From the NCBI RefSeq assembly GCF_030814115.1, contig NZ_JAUSUP010000004.1:62001-126000 (forward strand): DNA of 64,000 nucleotides. The letters are read 5' to 3'. Positions 42,781 through 52,069 of the stretch are shown piece by piece. A program made the position numbers and the translations under genes. This DNA comes from Alkalibacillus filiformis (GTDB lineage Bacteria; Bacillota; Bacilli; Bacillales; Alkalibacillaceae). Each line of letters begins with the position of its first letter. The first letter of the stretch is position 1. The notes beneath the pieces are model-generated. The model saw only the letters and a list, made by a program, of their open reading frames with translations, had not been told where the DNA came from and ran no database searches.

Positions 42781-43884
42781 GTGAGTTTTTATAACGTATT
42801 AGAGAAGGTCAATCAACTTCCTTTAGAAGACATGATGGAAAATGTCACCCACCAAGATGTTGAAAGAGCGCTACAAAAAGGCCGAATTAATGAAGAGGAT
42901 TACTTTGCTTTGTTGTCACCGAAAGCTGAACCTTATTTAGAAGAAATGGCTCAAAAAGCACATCAACTAACGGTTCAACACTTTGGCAACACGATGCAAA
43001 TTTTCTTGCCACTTTATGTTTCAGATTACTGTGTTAATACGTGTAAGTATTGTAGCTTCAGTGTCGACAATGATTTCCCACGTCGAATTTTAACGATGAC
43101 GGAGCTTGAAGAAGAAGCGAAAGTCATAGCAGATATGGGTGTTGAACATATTATCATACTTTCTGGTGAGTCGATGATGCATTCGTCTGTGAAATATCTT
43201 AAACAGTGCATGAAAGTGCTGAAGAAATACTTTTCATCAGTCGGGTTAGAAATTCAGCCGATGGATACAGAACAGTACGAAGAGATTGTTGAGAGTGGAG
43301 TAGATAATTTAACGGTTTATCAAGAAGTTTATGATGAGGAAATATACCGTGAGTTACACACCAAAGGGCCGAAACGTTTCTTTAAGTATCGCTTGGACAC
43401 ACCGGAGCGTGGTTGTGAAGCAGGTATGCGAGCTGTTTCAATCGCAGCACTATTAGGGTTAAATGATTGGCGTCGTGAAAGCTATATTACTGGGTTACAT
43501 GCGCAATATTTACAGCAGAAGTATTTAGACGTTGAAGTTGGAGTAGCCTTTCCGAGAATTCAGCCGAATGCCGGTAGCTTCCAACCTAGAGTAGAAGTAA
43601 CCGATCAAAATTTAGTTCAAGCGATGCTAGCTTACCGTATTTTTCAGCCACATTCAGGCATTACGGTTTCGACAAGAGAGCGCCCAGAGTTTCGTGAGCA
43701 AATTTTACCGCTTGGTCCGACGAAAATGTCAGCAGCATCATCAACTGTCGTCGGTGGTTACAGTGAACCTGATAACACACAAAGTCAGTTTGAAATCTCT
43801 GATGAACGCTCAGTTGATGAAGTTAAACAAATGTTGTTAAGCCATGGCTATCAACCGGTTATGAAAGATTGGCAGTTGATTTAA
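42781..43884 (+). CDS. thiH: 2-iminoacetate synthase (radical SAM tyrosine lyase)
   Basis: 367 residues. The radical SAM CxxxCxxC motif is CVNTCKYC at about residue 84, with BATS-domain features such as MSAASSTVVGGY near the end. ThiH cleaves tyrosine to dehydroglycine and p-cresol. Most aerobic bacilli use the glycine oxidase ThiO for this step; ThiO is absent here, so the thiazole branch appears to rely on ThiH. Start GTG with AAAGGATG upstream. tenI begins at the next base after its stop. Confidence 0.93.
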   Translation: MSFYNVLEKVNQLPLEDMMENVTHQDVERALQKGRINEEDYFALLSPKAEPYLEEMAQKAHQLTVQHFGNTMQIFLPLYVSDYCVNTCKYCSFSVDNDFPRRILTMTELEEEAKVIADMGVEHIIILSGESMMHSSVKYLKQCMKVLKKYFSSVGLEIQPMDTEQYEEIVESGVDNLTVYQEVYDEEIYRELHTKGPKRFFKYRLDTPERGCEAGMRAVSIAALLGLNDWRRESYITGLHAQYLQQKYLDVEVGVAFPRIQPNAGSFQPRVEVTDQNLVQAMLAYRIFQPHSGITVSTRERPEFREQILPLGPTKMSAASSTVVGGYSEPDNTQSQFEISDERSVDEVKQMLLSHGYQPVMKDWQLI

Positions 43885-44499
43885 ATGACTGAAGGGATCC
43901 ATTTAATTTCAAATGGTAAACAGTCTTTAGAGCAATTTGTAAGTGTTGCACAAGTGGTATCACCTTACGTCAACTATATTCATATTAGAGAAAAACATCG
44001 AACAGATGATGAACTCGTTAAGTGGATTGATGAGTTAGTTAAAAAAGGCATTTCGAAAGATCAACTTGTCATGAATGAACGTGTCGCGTTGGCCGTTCAA
44101 GCGGGCGTTAAAGGTGTTCAATTAACGGATCATAGTGAAGATGTCTCTTCTGTCCGAACAAAACACCCTAATCTATTAATTGGTCGATCAGTCCATTCCA
44201 TTGAGGAAGCTCAACAGGCGGTTCGTGATGGGGTAGACTACGTCATTTTTGGACATATTTTTAAGACGAATTCTAAACCAGGCCTAGCCCCGCGTGGTTT
44301 AAAACAATTAGAAAGGTTGACTGAGTCTATTAGTACCCCTGTCATTGCCATTGGTGGAATAACACCTGAACGAGTGGAAAGTGTGATGGCTCATGGTGCT
44401 AGTGGTGTTGCTGTCATGTCAGGTTTAATAGACTCAGAGAAACCAATAGAAGAAGCAAAGCATTATCTAGGAGGTGTTCGTCATGGTTATTCATGTTAA
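43885..44499 (+). CDS. tenI: Thiazole tautomerase TenI
   Basis: 204 residues, ThiE-like TIM barrel: YIHIREKHRTDDELV, NERVALAVQAGVKGVQLTDH, GRSVHSIEEAQQAV and FGHIFKTNSKPGLAPRG, with GGITPERVESVMAHGASGVAVMSGL. The His in the FGHIF segment fits the tautomerase rather than ThiE. It aromatises the ThiG product. A true ThiE is encoded later in the operon, which supports TenI. Its end overlaps thiS by 17 bases. Confidence 0.88.
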   Translation: MTEGIHLISNGKQSLEQFVSVAQVVSPYVNYIHIREKHRTDDELVKWIDELVKKGISKDQLVMNERVALAVQAGVKGVQLTDHSEDVSSVRTKHPNLLIGRSVHSIEEAQQAVRDGVDYVIFGHIFKTNSKPGLAPRGLKQLERLTESISTPVIAIGGITPERVESVMAHGASGVAVMSGLIDSEKPIEEAKHYLGGVRHGYSC

Positions 44500-44686
44500 T
44501 GGGGAGCAGCGTGAATTATCGAATGATATCCAGACTGTTTCTGACTTGCTTAATCATTTTGAACTAGCTAATAAAAAAATCATCGTTGAACTAAACGCTA
44601 ACATTGTTGATTCAAGTCAACACGAAGAAATAACAGTACAAGATGGTGATCGAGTGGAGCTCGTTCACTTCGTTGGCGGTGGTTGA
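44483..44686 (+). CDS. thiS: Sulfur carrier protein ThiS
   Basis: 67 residues, beta-grasp fold, ending VHFVGGG with the essential C-terminal Gly-Gly that ThiF adenylates. MVIHVNGEQRELSNDIQTVSDLL is the typical opening. ATG 44483 after GGAGGTG; the frame opens nine bases earlier. Overlaps tenI. Confidence 0.93.
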   Translation: MVIHVNGEQRELSNDIQTVSDLLNHFELANKKIIVELNANIVDSSQHEEITVQDGDRVELVHFVGGG

Positions 44687-44703
44687 TTAAAGGAGGCCAT
44701 CAG

Positions 44704-45723
44704 ATGCAGGAACGTTACTCAAGACAAATATTATTTGACGGGATCGGGGAAGAAGGGCAACAAAACTTGCAGAAAAAGCACGTCCTAATTGTCGGTGCAG
44801 GAGCTTTAGGAACAGGTAATGCTGAAATTTTAACCCGCGCAGGTGTCGGTCGAATAACGATTGTGGATCGTGATTACGTAGAGGTAAGTAATTTACAAAG
44901 ACAACAGTTATATACCGAACATGATGCTAATGACAGAATACCTAAGTCGGTTGCCGCTCAAAAAAGGTTACGAGAAATTAATCCTGACGTTGAAGTGGAC
45001 GGGAAAATCATGGACGTCACTGTAGAAGAAATCGATCAACTTGTTTCTAATGTTGATTTAATCATTGATGCGACTGATAACTTTGACATTCGTTTTTTAA
45101 TTAATGATGTCGCCCAAAAACACCGCATTCCATGGATTTACGGTGGGTGTGTTAGTAGTTATGGGCTAAGTTTTACGATTTTACCTGGTGAAACACCTTG
45201 TTTGAATTGTTTACTTGAAACGATCCCGCTCGGTGGTGCGACATGTGATACCGTTGGCGTCATTGCACCAGCAGTTCAAATGGTCGTCGCTTATCAATCA
45301 GCTGAAGCTATGAAAATTTTAGTCGAAGATTTTGAAGCAGTTCGTCGTAAACTCGTTTCATTTGATTTATGGAAAAATGAACAGTCAGCCATTGATGTTA
45401 GCCGTTTGAAAAAGGAAGGTTGCCCATCTTGTGGTACTTCTCAAACTTATCCATATTTATCATATGAAAACCAGACGAAAACAGCAGTCTTGTGCGGGCG
45501 TAACACGGTACAAATTCGACCACCTAAAAAGGTCAATCGTGATTTAAACGCTTTAGTAACACAGTTAGAAAATCAAGGTGGAGCTATTGAGCAAAACCCA
45601 TTTTTAGTCTCGTATCAATCTGAAGATAGACGTGTTGTCTTTTTCAAAGATGGACGCGTACTCATTCACGGAATGAAAGATATTGTAGAAGCGAAAAAGA
45701 TTTATCATCAATTATTAGGTTAG
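44704..45723 (+). CDS. thiF: ThiF/MoeB-type adenylyltransferase
   Basis: 339 residues. Opening RYSRQILFDGIGEEGQQNL, nucleotide-binding VLIVGAGALGTGNAEILTRAG, RQQLY, and the structural zinc pairs CLNC and CPSC. It adenylates and sulfurates the ThiS C-terminus. The last about 90 residues form an additional beta-rich tail seen in many Firmicute homologues. AAAGGAGG before ATG 44704 decides the start. Confidence 0.92.
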   Translation: MQERYSRQILFDGIGEEGQQNLQKKHVLIVGAGALGTGNAEILTRAGVGRITIVDRDYVEVSNLQRQQLYTEHDANDRIPKSVAAQKRLREINPDVEVDGKIMDVTVEEIDQLVSNVDLIIDATDNFDIRFLINDVAQKHRIPWIYGGCVSSYGLSFTILPGETPCLNCLLETIPLGGATCDTVGVIAPAVQMVVAYQSAEAMKILVEDFEAVRRKLVSFDLWKNEQSAIDVSRLKKEGCPSCGTSQTYPYLSYENQTKTAVLCGRNTVQIRPPKKVNRDLNALVTQLENQGGAIEQNPFLVSYQSEDRRVVFFKDGRVLIHGMKDIVEAKKIYHQLLG

Positions 45724-45738
45724 TAGGGAGGAATAGGT

Positions 45739-46545
45739 GTGACGGTAGCAAAAGCATTAACAATCGCTGGTTCTGACTCTGGTGGCGGAGCAGGAATTCA
45801 AGCAGATTTAAAAACGTTTCAAGAATTAAAAGCATATGGTATGTCAGTCCTAACAGCTGTTACAGCACAAAACACGTTTGGCGTACAAGGCGTTTATCCT
45901 CTAACGGTAAGCCAAGTGGAAGAACAACTAGATTCAATTGGAGCAGATTTAAAGCCTGATGCTTTAAAAACGGGGATGTTATTTAGTGCAGAGATTATTG
46001 AAGCTGTAGCGAAAAAAATTCAACAATATGAAATGAATAATGTTGTGATTGATCCTGTTATGATTGCAAAGGGTGGCGCAAAATTGTTACAAGATGAAGC
46101 AATCGATGCGATGAAAAAGCATTTAATACCAGTCGCAACTGTTGTAACACCAAACATCCCTGAAGCTGAAGCAATTACAGGTCTAACATTAAATTCTATG
46201 GACGACCGAAAAGAAGCGGCTAAACGTTTATACCACTTAGGTGCACAAAATATTATCATTAAAGGTGGTCATGGTGAGGAAAAGGAAGTGATCGACCTTA
46301 TATATGATGGTGAGACTTTTACACAATTAATAAATGACCGACAGTATACAGAAAACACTCACGGTACAGGGTGTACATTTGCAGCTGCCATTGCCGCTGA
46401 ACTTGCAAAAGGTGCTGATAGTTTAGATGCCATTCGCGTTGCAAGGGAATTTATTCAAGTTGCGATTGAAGATGACTTACACATTGGATCTGGTCATGGA
46501 CCAACGAATCATTGGGCATTTCAAAGTAGGAGAGCGAAAGTATGA
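45739..46545 (+). CDS. thiD: HMP/HMP-P kinase
   Basis: 268 residues: LTIAGSDSGGGAGIQADLKTF at the N-terminus, TPNIPEAEAITGL, and the ribokinase-type anion hole NTHGTGCTFAAAIAAELAKG. It phosphorylates HMP to HMP-PP. GTG start after GGGAGGAA. Its stop overlaps the thiE ATG (ATGA). Confidence 0.94.
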   Translation: MTVAKALTIAGSDSGGGAGIQADLKTFQELKAYGMSVLTAVTAQNTFGVQGVYPLTVSQVEEQLDSIGADLKPDALKTGMLFSAEIIEAVAKKIQQYEMNNVVIDPVMIAKGGAKLLQDEAIDAMKKHLIPVATVVTPNIPEAEAITGLTLNSMDDRKEAAKRLYHLGAQNIIIKGGHGEEKEVIDLIYDGETFTQLINDRQYTENTHGTGCTFAAAIAAELAKGADSLDAIRVAREFIQVAIEDDLHIGSGHGPTNHWAFQSRRAKV

Positions 46546-47195
46546 TTAAACAAAACAATTTAAAGCAACAATTATCATTATACCTTGTTATGGGTAGTCA
46601 AAATTGTAAGTATGATCCTGTTGAGACTTTAGAAAAGGCAATTCAAGGCGGTGTGACGTTCTTTCAATTTCGAGAAAAAGGAGAAGGTTCTAAGACAGGG
46701 GAAGAAAAGATCGAATTAGGTCTTCAACTTAAAGAAGTTTGTTATCGACATGGCGTTCCATTTATTGTTAATGATGACCTTGGACTCGCAATAGAGTTAG
46801 ACGCAGACGGATTACATATCGGCCAAGAAGACGGGGATATGAAAAAAATCAAAGATTCCCTTAAGAGTCATCAATTATTTGGGGTTTCAACTCACAATGT
46901 TGAAGAAGCATTAGAGGCTCATCGAATAGGCGTAGACTATATCGGTGTAGGGCCTATGTTCAATACGACAACGAAAGACGATATCGAGGAAGTAAGAGGA
47001 CCTGTCGTCATTAAGGAGATTAGAGAACAATTGCCTGACATACCGGTCGTCGGAATTGGCGGGATTAAACACGATAACGCGTCACAAGTTATTGAGGCAG
47101 GTGCAGATGGGGTAGCAGTGATCTCGGACATTACAAAAGCGGAATCAGTTGATGAATCGACAAAAAGAATAGTAGAGAAGAGCAATCGATCGTGA
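46542..47195 (+). CDS. thiE: Thiamine-phosphate synthase
   Basis: 217 residues: LYLVMGSQNC, GVTFFQFREKG, FIVNDDLGLAIELDADGLHI, GVGPMFNTTTKDD, and VVGIGGIKHDN. It joins HMP-PP and thiazole phosphate. It is the last gene of the operon and the terminator overlaps its stop codon. Confidence 0.94.
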   Translation: MIKQNNLKQQLSLYLVMGSQNCKYDPVETLEKAIQGGVTFFQFREKGEGSKTGEEKIELGLQLKEVCYRHGVPFIVNDDLGLAIELDADGLHIGQEDGDMKKIKDSLKSHQLFGVSTHNVEEALEAHRIGVDYIGVGPMFNTTTKDDIEEVRGPVVIKEIREQLPDIPVVGIGGIKHDNASQVIEAGADGVAVISDITKAESVDESTKRIVEKSNRS

Positions 47196-47210
47196 TTGCT
47201 CTTTTTTAGT
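47178..47210 (+). terminator. Terminator of the thi operon
   Basis: AAGAGCAATC and GATTGCTCTT, 10-bp perfect stem with a 6-nt loop, then TTTTT. Confidence 0.88.
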
Positions 47211-47227
47211 ACGCTTCTGAAGCTATG

Positions 47228-47368
47228 TTTTTTGGCGTTCACTAGAATTTATCAGCGCTCACGATTATTTATCAGCGTTCAAGCAGAGTTTATCAGCGCT
47301 CAGGCCGGACTTATCAGCGTTCAGAAAAATTTATCAGCGCTCGGCCAACTTTATCGGCGGAAAAAATC
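47228..47368 (-). repeat. Degenerate ~22-bp repeat array 2 (TTTATCAGCGCTC orientation)
   Basis: Seven to eight units reading TTTATCAGCGCTCA or TTTATCAGCGTTCA on the plus strand, that is the reverse complement of arrays 1 and 3. The first unit has the GGCGTTCAC form lacking the TTTATCA part, and the last reads TTTATCGGCGG. The spacer is 7-9 bp and variable. It lies directly behind the thi operon terminator. Confidence 0.85.
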
Positions 47369-47489
47369 AATGAATGAAAAAAGTATATTCATTTTGTAGG
47401 AAACTTATTTTCGGTCTTACATACAATGTGTAAAGGGAATAATACCAAGTAAACAGGTAAGTTATTAAGGGATGGAAGGTGATTGAACG

Positions 47490-48683
47490 TTGAAAGGTTA
47501 CAAGATTTGGTTTGGTTTAGTTTTAATTATGTTAATGACTGTTGCTGCATGTCAAAGTGATGAGCAAGAACCTGAAGAAGTCGACGAAGAAGTTACAGAA
47601 GAAGTTGAAGATGTAGAGGAATCAAAGTCGGAGGAAGAAGAACAAGAAGAGGCAACGACAGAAAATGAAGAGCGTCCGCAATATGAAGTATGGATTGCTG
47701 ATCAAGGGACGAATGAAATTCATATTATTGATGGCGTTACTCACGAGATTATCGATATGATCGACTTTGGTGACGTTGGCGAGAAACCACACATGCTTGT
47801 ATTTGATGAAGACGGTGATTATGGGTATTCAGCTAATATGGGGTCTGGTACGGTATCTGTAATTAGAGGAGAAGTTCGTGAAGTGGTAGCGACTCTTGAA
47901 ACGGATGAAGGGGCGCACGCTGCAGTACCAACACCTGATGGAAGCCGTGTACTTGTAGCGAATACACCAGGTGAATCGATGTCGGAAATTTTAATTGATC
48001 ATGACAATGGAGAATATGTTGTTGGGCGTCATCTTGAACTAACTGAAGTAGATTTGCTACAAGATGAAGAAGAGTTCCCGAATCATCGTCCAATTTGTTT
48101 AGAGTATACAGAAGATAGTAGTAAAGCCTATGTCACATTAGGTGGTGGCGGGTTGTTTATTATGGACGTTGAAGAGTTCGAGGTTGTGAAAGCCTTTGGA
48201 AAATCAGATATTGGTGCACATGGTTGTGGAACAATCCTATCTCCAGATGGAAAGCATATGTTTGCTAACTCCGGTTCAACTGAGTTAGCTGAGTATTATG
48301 TGTTCGATACGGAAACAGATGAGTTGATCTATACAGGGGAAACAGGTGGGATTGATGCCCATGGTGTTAGATTTACTCCAGATGGCGAGTATTTATGGAT
48401 GCTTAATCGTGTTACTGATGATGCTTCAATTATCGATCCTGAAACATTTGAAGTTATTGAAATGGTTGACTTTGTAGGAGACGCCCCAGATCTACTCGTT
48501 TTCAGTCCAGATGGTAAGTATGCTTATATTTCGTTACGTGGTCCTGAACCAGCAACAGGAACGCATGATATGGCAGGAGATACACCAGGTGTTGCGATTA
48601 TTGATGTTGAAAGTAAAGAAAAAGTTGGTTTAATCGAGTTAAGTGGTGACCCTCACGGTATTGATTTAAGAGTATTAGACTAA
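47490..48683 (+). CDS. Beta-propeller (YncE/YVTN-like) lipoprotein
   Basis: 397 residues. Lipoprotein signal with lipobox VAAC at about residue 21, then a strongly acidic linker of about 45 residues, then a beta-propeller of repeated FSPDG/TPDG blades (LVFDEDGDYGYSANMGSGTV, VPTPDGSRVLVANT, LSPDGKHMFANS, FTPDGEYLWMLN, FSPDGKYAYISLRG). It should sit on the outer membrane face. HxxH-like residues recur (GAHAAVPTPDG, AHGCG, DAHGVR), which could bind metal. Start TTG after GAAGGTG. The acid richness suits a saline habitat. Function unknown. Confidence 0.8.
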   Translation: MKGYKIWFGLVLIMLMTVAACQSDEQEPEEVDEEVTEEVEDVEESKSEEEEQEEATTENEERPQYEVWIADQGTNEIHIIDGVTHEIIDMIDFGDVGEKPHMLVFDEDGDYGYSANMGSGTVSVIRGEVREVVATLETDEGAHAAVPTPDGSRVLVANTPGESMSEILIDHDNGEYVVGRHLELTEVDLLQDEEEFPNHRPICLEYTEDSSKAYVTLGGGGLFIMDVEEFEVVKAFGKSDIGAHGCGTILSPDGKHMFANSGSTELAEYYVFDTETDELIYTGETGGIDAHGVRFTPDGEYLWMLNRVTDDASIIDPETFEVIEMVDFVGDAPDLLVFSPDGKYAYISLRGPEPATGTHDMAGDTPGVAIIDVESKEKVGLIELSGDPHGIDLRVLD

Positions 48684-48686
48684 AAT

Positions 48687-48722
48687 AAAACTCCTCAGCG
48701 GTTAATGCTGAGGAGTTTTTGT
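48687..48722. terminator. Bidirectional terminator
   Basis: AAAACTCCTCAGC and GCTGAGGAGTTTT, 13-bp perfect stem with a 7-nt loop, between convergent genes. Confidence 0.88.
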
Positions 48723-51700
48723 TAGACATTTAATAGTTCACGAATATCCTGTTCGCTAAGGCTTTGGAATGTCGTTTCGCCTGGTTGTATAATATTTTCG
48801 ATTAACTCACGTTTACGTTGTTGTAAGGAGTGGATTTTCTCCTCAATTGTTCCTCTCGTAATGAGACGGAATACTTGGACGACGTTTTGTTGTCCCATAC
48901 GGTGTGCTCGTCCTGCTGCTTGTTCTTCGACTGCAGGGTTCCACCATAAGTCATATAAGATGACGGTGTCTGCACCAGTTAAGTTGAGACCAGTTCCCCC
49001 AGCTTTTAACGAAATGAGGAAAATGTCTTTCTCGCCTTCATTGAATCGTTCAACCATTTCAACGCGATCTTTGGAAGGTGTTTGTCCGTCTAAATAAAAA
49101 GCGTCCTGATTTGATTCGAATAACTTGTTGTGAATAATCTTAAGCATGCTCGAAAATTGTGAGAAGATTAATATCCTCTTGCCACTTTCACGTGCCGTTT
49201 CGACCATTTCGAGTAATTGATTAAGTTTACCAGATTCTCCGTCATAATCTTCAATGAACAGTAAAGGGTGACAGCAAAGCTGGCGCAGTCGAGTTAACCC
49301 GGCAAGTATTTTCATCCGGTTCTTTTGAAACCCTTCTGTTGATAAAGCGTTAGCTGCTGCACCTTGAATTTTCTCTAAGTAACCGAGGTAAAGTTGTTTC
49401 TGTTTCGTTGTCAGTTCTGAATGTTGGACTGTTTCGATCTTATCGGGTAATTCGGTTAATACATCTTCTTTAATTCTTCTTAAAATGAACGGACGGCTCA
49501 TTCTTGAAATTTGTTCTTCAGATAAGTTACGGAATTCTTTTTTCGCTGGGAAGAAGCCTGGTAAAATAACGTCAAATATCGACCAAAGCTCATCGAGTGA
49601 ATTCTCAATTGGTGTCCCACTTAGTGCGAAGCGTTTTCTAGCTCGAATAGCTCTTACAGCTTTAGCTTGTTTCGTTAAGCTGTTTTTAATCGCTTGTGCT
49701 TCATCTAAAATTAGCGTTGAAAACTGCATCGATTGATAGTGCTCGATGTCCTGTCGAATTAAAGGATATGACGTAATAATCACGTCGTATTGATCGACAT
49801 GTTTTAATACGGTTTCACGCTCTCCGACTGAACCGTGAACGACTTTAATGTTCATAGTTGGGGCAAACTTCTCAAATTCAGCTTGCCAGTTATAAACTAA
49901 AGAAGCAGGAGCAACAATGATCGCTGGTTGAACAGTAGCATTTTCTTCCTTCTCAGACTGAAGAAAAGCGATTGCTTGTAGCGTCTTACCTAATCCCATG
50001 TCATCGGCTAAAATGCCACCAAATTGATAACGGCTCAGCGATTTCAGCCATTGGAATCCGACTTTTTGATATTCACGCATGTCGGCATTTAGTGATAATG
50101 GAATAGTAGCTTCAAAGTTTTCAGGGTTTTTAATGTCTTGAATGAGCTTTTCAAATGCTTCGTTATACTTTCGTTTTAATCCTTGAGAGATCTCATCGAT
50201 TTGTAGTCCACGATAGGCCGGAAGCTGTATTGTTCCTTCGTTAATGTCTTGTGTGTTTAATCGAAGCTCTTTTAACATGTGTGACATTTCGGCAAAAGAA
50301 TCGTCCTGAAGTGGCACGTAAGATCCGTTCGGTAAGCGGTAAAAACGCTTCTTCTCAACGACAGATTGGATGATCTGACTAATTTCACTCTGGTCAATGT
50401 CACCAAGGTCAAAATCGACTTCTAAAAAGTTTTCGTTAGAGTCATATTCAACATTCACAGTTGGATACTCGATGTCCTCACGTAATAGGTTTCTAACAGG
50501 TTGAGTTGAATAAATTGCTATGGACTCATCTAGTTGAGGAAGAACATCATATAAAAACGTAAAAACTTCTTCTTCATCATCTAAATAAAGCTCTTGGCCG
50601 TTGAACTTAAAAGATGCATATTCAATTAAACTCATAATTTTATTTTCTTCAACGACATCACGGACTAAAATGTGATCATGATTTTCCTTTTGTATATGAT
50701 CCGGTTGCATTGGATCAATGACGATATCATCATAATTGTAGCGAACGTTAGCCGTTAACCGATCTTCATCAAGGTCTAAATGCATCGTCGCTTGAAGAGG
50801 AGGGTTAATGATTGATTGCTGCACTTCTTGAGACATTTGTACATGACCGAGTTCTTCTAAGTTAGGGATGACATGTGAGATGAACGAATCGGCTTGTTGT
50901 TTTTTTATTGGAACTGATGCTTGCTTACTTCTGTATAAAAGCTTATACAAGTCGTTCATAATGTTCATTTGTTTGTTATTAAGCTTGAAGAAGGTTTCGT
51001 TTTCACGAATGATCCCATAATCTTTGAAGTATTGAGCATCATGAAAGTCATCTAAAGTTAATTCGTATTGCTCTTCATTTTGGTTTAATGAAAATTGGAA
51101 TGGTGCACCATTTTCAACCCAATTGATCTTACCGTAATATTCGTTATTATATTCTAGCTGACAATGACAGTCCGCAAGTGCTCGTAGTAATTGTTGGGCG
51201 ATTACAGGCGGAATAGTCATAGCTTTAGAACTTGGTGGTGTTTGCCACCTATTATCATAAAATACATCGTTACGGTACATTTCGAGTAATAAATTCACAG
51301 CTTGCTGGTCTTCTTCAGTAAACTGATGAATTTCTGGGTCATAGCTAAAGTTAGGTGTGAAATAGTGTTCTTTTTGCTCATCTACACTTTCTAAAAACTT
51401 TTTCAAGCTTTTGACGACATAGGTCCTTCCAACCCCTAACTTCATTTCTATTGACAACATTTGATCGTGTAACAACGGGTCATATGGTTTTAAAATGAAT
51501 TCGACTTGCAATGTTTCTTTATTAGTTGAGTTTCCTTGAAGATGATTTGAAAGTAACTGAATCATTTCAGTTGAATAATCACGTTGTTCTTGAAAACTAT
51601 TGTATCGTTTAAGACGGCTATGAATGTCGTCATAATGTGTGATTTCTGCTTCTAATTGATTTGAAATTTTAAGTAAAACAGCAACAGAATGTTTACATTG

Positions 51701-51922
51701 ATTATATTGACTGTGAGCAGGGCAGTCACAAGAATAGGAAACTTGCGAAGAGTCAACTTTCACTTTTACATTATAAAGCTCACTTCCAAGAACTCTCGCT
51801 TGGTATTGATCAAGATCCTCATTATATTGCATATGAACAACTTTTCCTAGATTATAATAGACTAATCCTCTCTGATAGACTGTGGTAGAAAATAAGTCTT
51901 TTATCCAACGGTCCGTTAACAT
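48722..51922 (-). CDS. SNF2-family helicase with SWIM zinc finger
   Basis: 1066 residues. A SWIM zinc finger (SCDCPAHSQYNQCKHSVAVL) lies near residues 64-85. A long middle region follows, then the SNF2 core: motif I ILADDMGLGKTLQAIAFL at about 635, DEAQ box LILDEAQAIKN at about 740, and the helicase C-terminal domain with ISLKAGGTGLNLTGADTVIL and AAGRAHRMGQ at about 980-1010. Such proteins are double-stranded-DNA translocases that remodel protein-DNA or RNA polymerase complexes. A TTG at 51937 lies in the ribosome binding site; ATG 51922, nine bases after GAGG, is chosen. Monocistronic. Confidence 0.92.
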   Translation of the reverse strand: MLTDRWIKDLFSTTVYQRGLVYYNLGKVVHMQYNEDLDQYQARVLGSELYNVKVKVDSSQVSYSCDCPAHSQYNQCKHSVAVLLKISNQLEAEITHYDDIHSRLKRYNSFQEQRDYSTEMIQLLSNHLQGNSTNKETLQVEFILKPYDPLLHDQMLSIEMKLGVGRTYVVKSLKKFLESVDEQKEHYFTPNFSYDPEIHQFTEEDQQAVNLLLEMYRNDVFYDNRWQTPPSSKAMTIPPVIAQQLLRALADCHCQLEYNNEYYGKINWVENGAPFQFSLNQNEEQYELTLDDFHDAQYFKDYGIIRENETFFKLNNKQMNIMNDLYKLLYRSKQASVPIKKQQADSFISHVIPNLEELGHVQMSQEVQQSIINPPLQATMHLDLDEDRLTANVRYNYDDIVIDPMQPDHIQKENHDHILVRDVVEENKIMSLIEYASFKFNGQELYLDDEEEVFTFLYDVLPQLDESIAIYSTQPVRNLLREDIEYPTVNVEYDSNENFLEVDFDLGDIDQSEISQIIQSVVEKKRFYRLPNGSYVPLQDDSFAEMSHMLKELRLNTQDINEGTIQLPAYRGLQIDEISQGLKRKYNEAFEKLIQDIKNPENFEATIPLSLNADMREYQKVGFQWLKSLSRYQFGGILADDMGLGKTLQAIAFLQSEKEENATVQPAIIVAPASLVYNWQAEFEKFAPTMNIKVVHGSVGERETVLKHVDQYDVIITSYPLIRQDIEHYQSMQFSTLILDEAQAIKNSLTKQAKAVRAIRARKRFALSGTPIENSLDELWSIFDVILPGFFPAKKEFRNLSEEQISRMSRPFILRRIKEDVLTELPDKIETVQHSELTTKQKQLYLGYLEKIQGAAANALSTEGFQKNRMKILAGLTRLRQLCCHPLLFIEDYDGESGKLNQLLEMVETARESGKRILIFSQFSSMLKIIHNKLFESNQDAFYLDGQTPSKDRVEMVERFNEGEKDIFLISLKAGGTGLNLTGADTVILYDLWWNPAVEEQAAGRAHRMGQQNVVQVFRLITRGTIEEKIHSLQQRKRELIENIIQPGETTFQSLSEQDIRELLNV

Positions 51923-52069
51923 CAAACTATACCTCAATTCTATTGATCTTACTATTATGTATTCATTTCTATCATAACATTAGTAGTATTGACTTTATAA
52001 CTGTTTCTCATAACAGACAAAATAAAAAAGAACAAGCGATCACATCACTTGTTCTTTTAAAAAGTTTTC

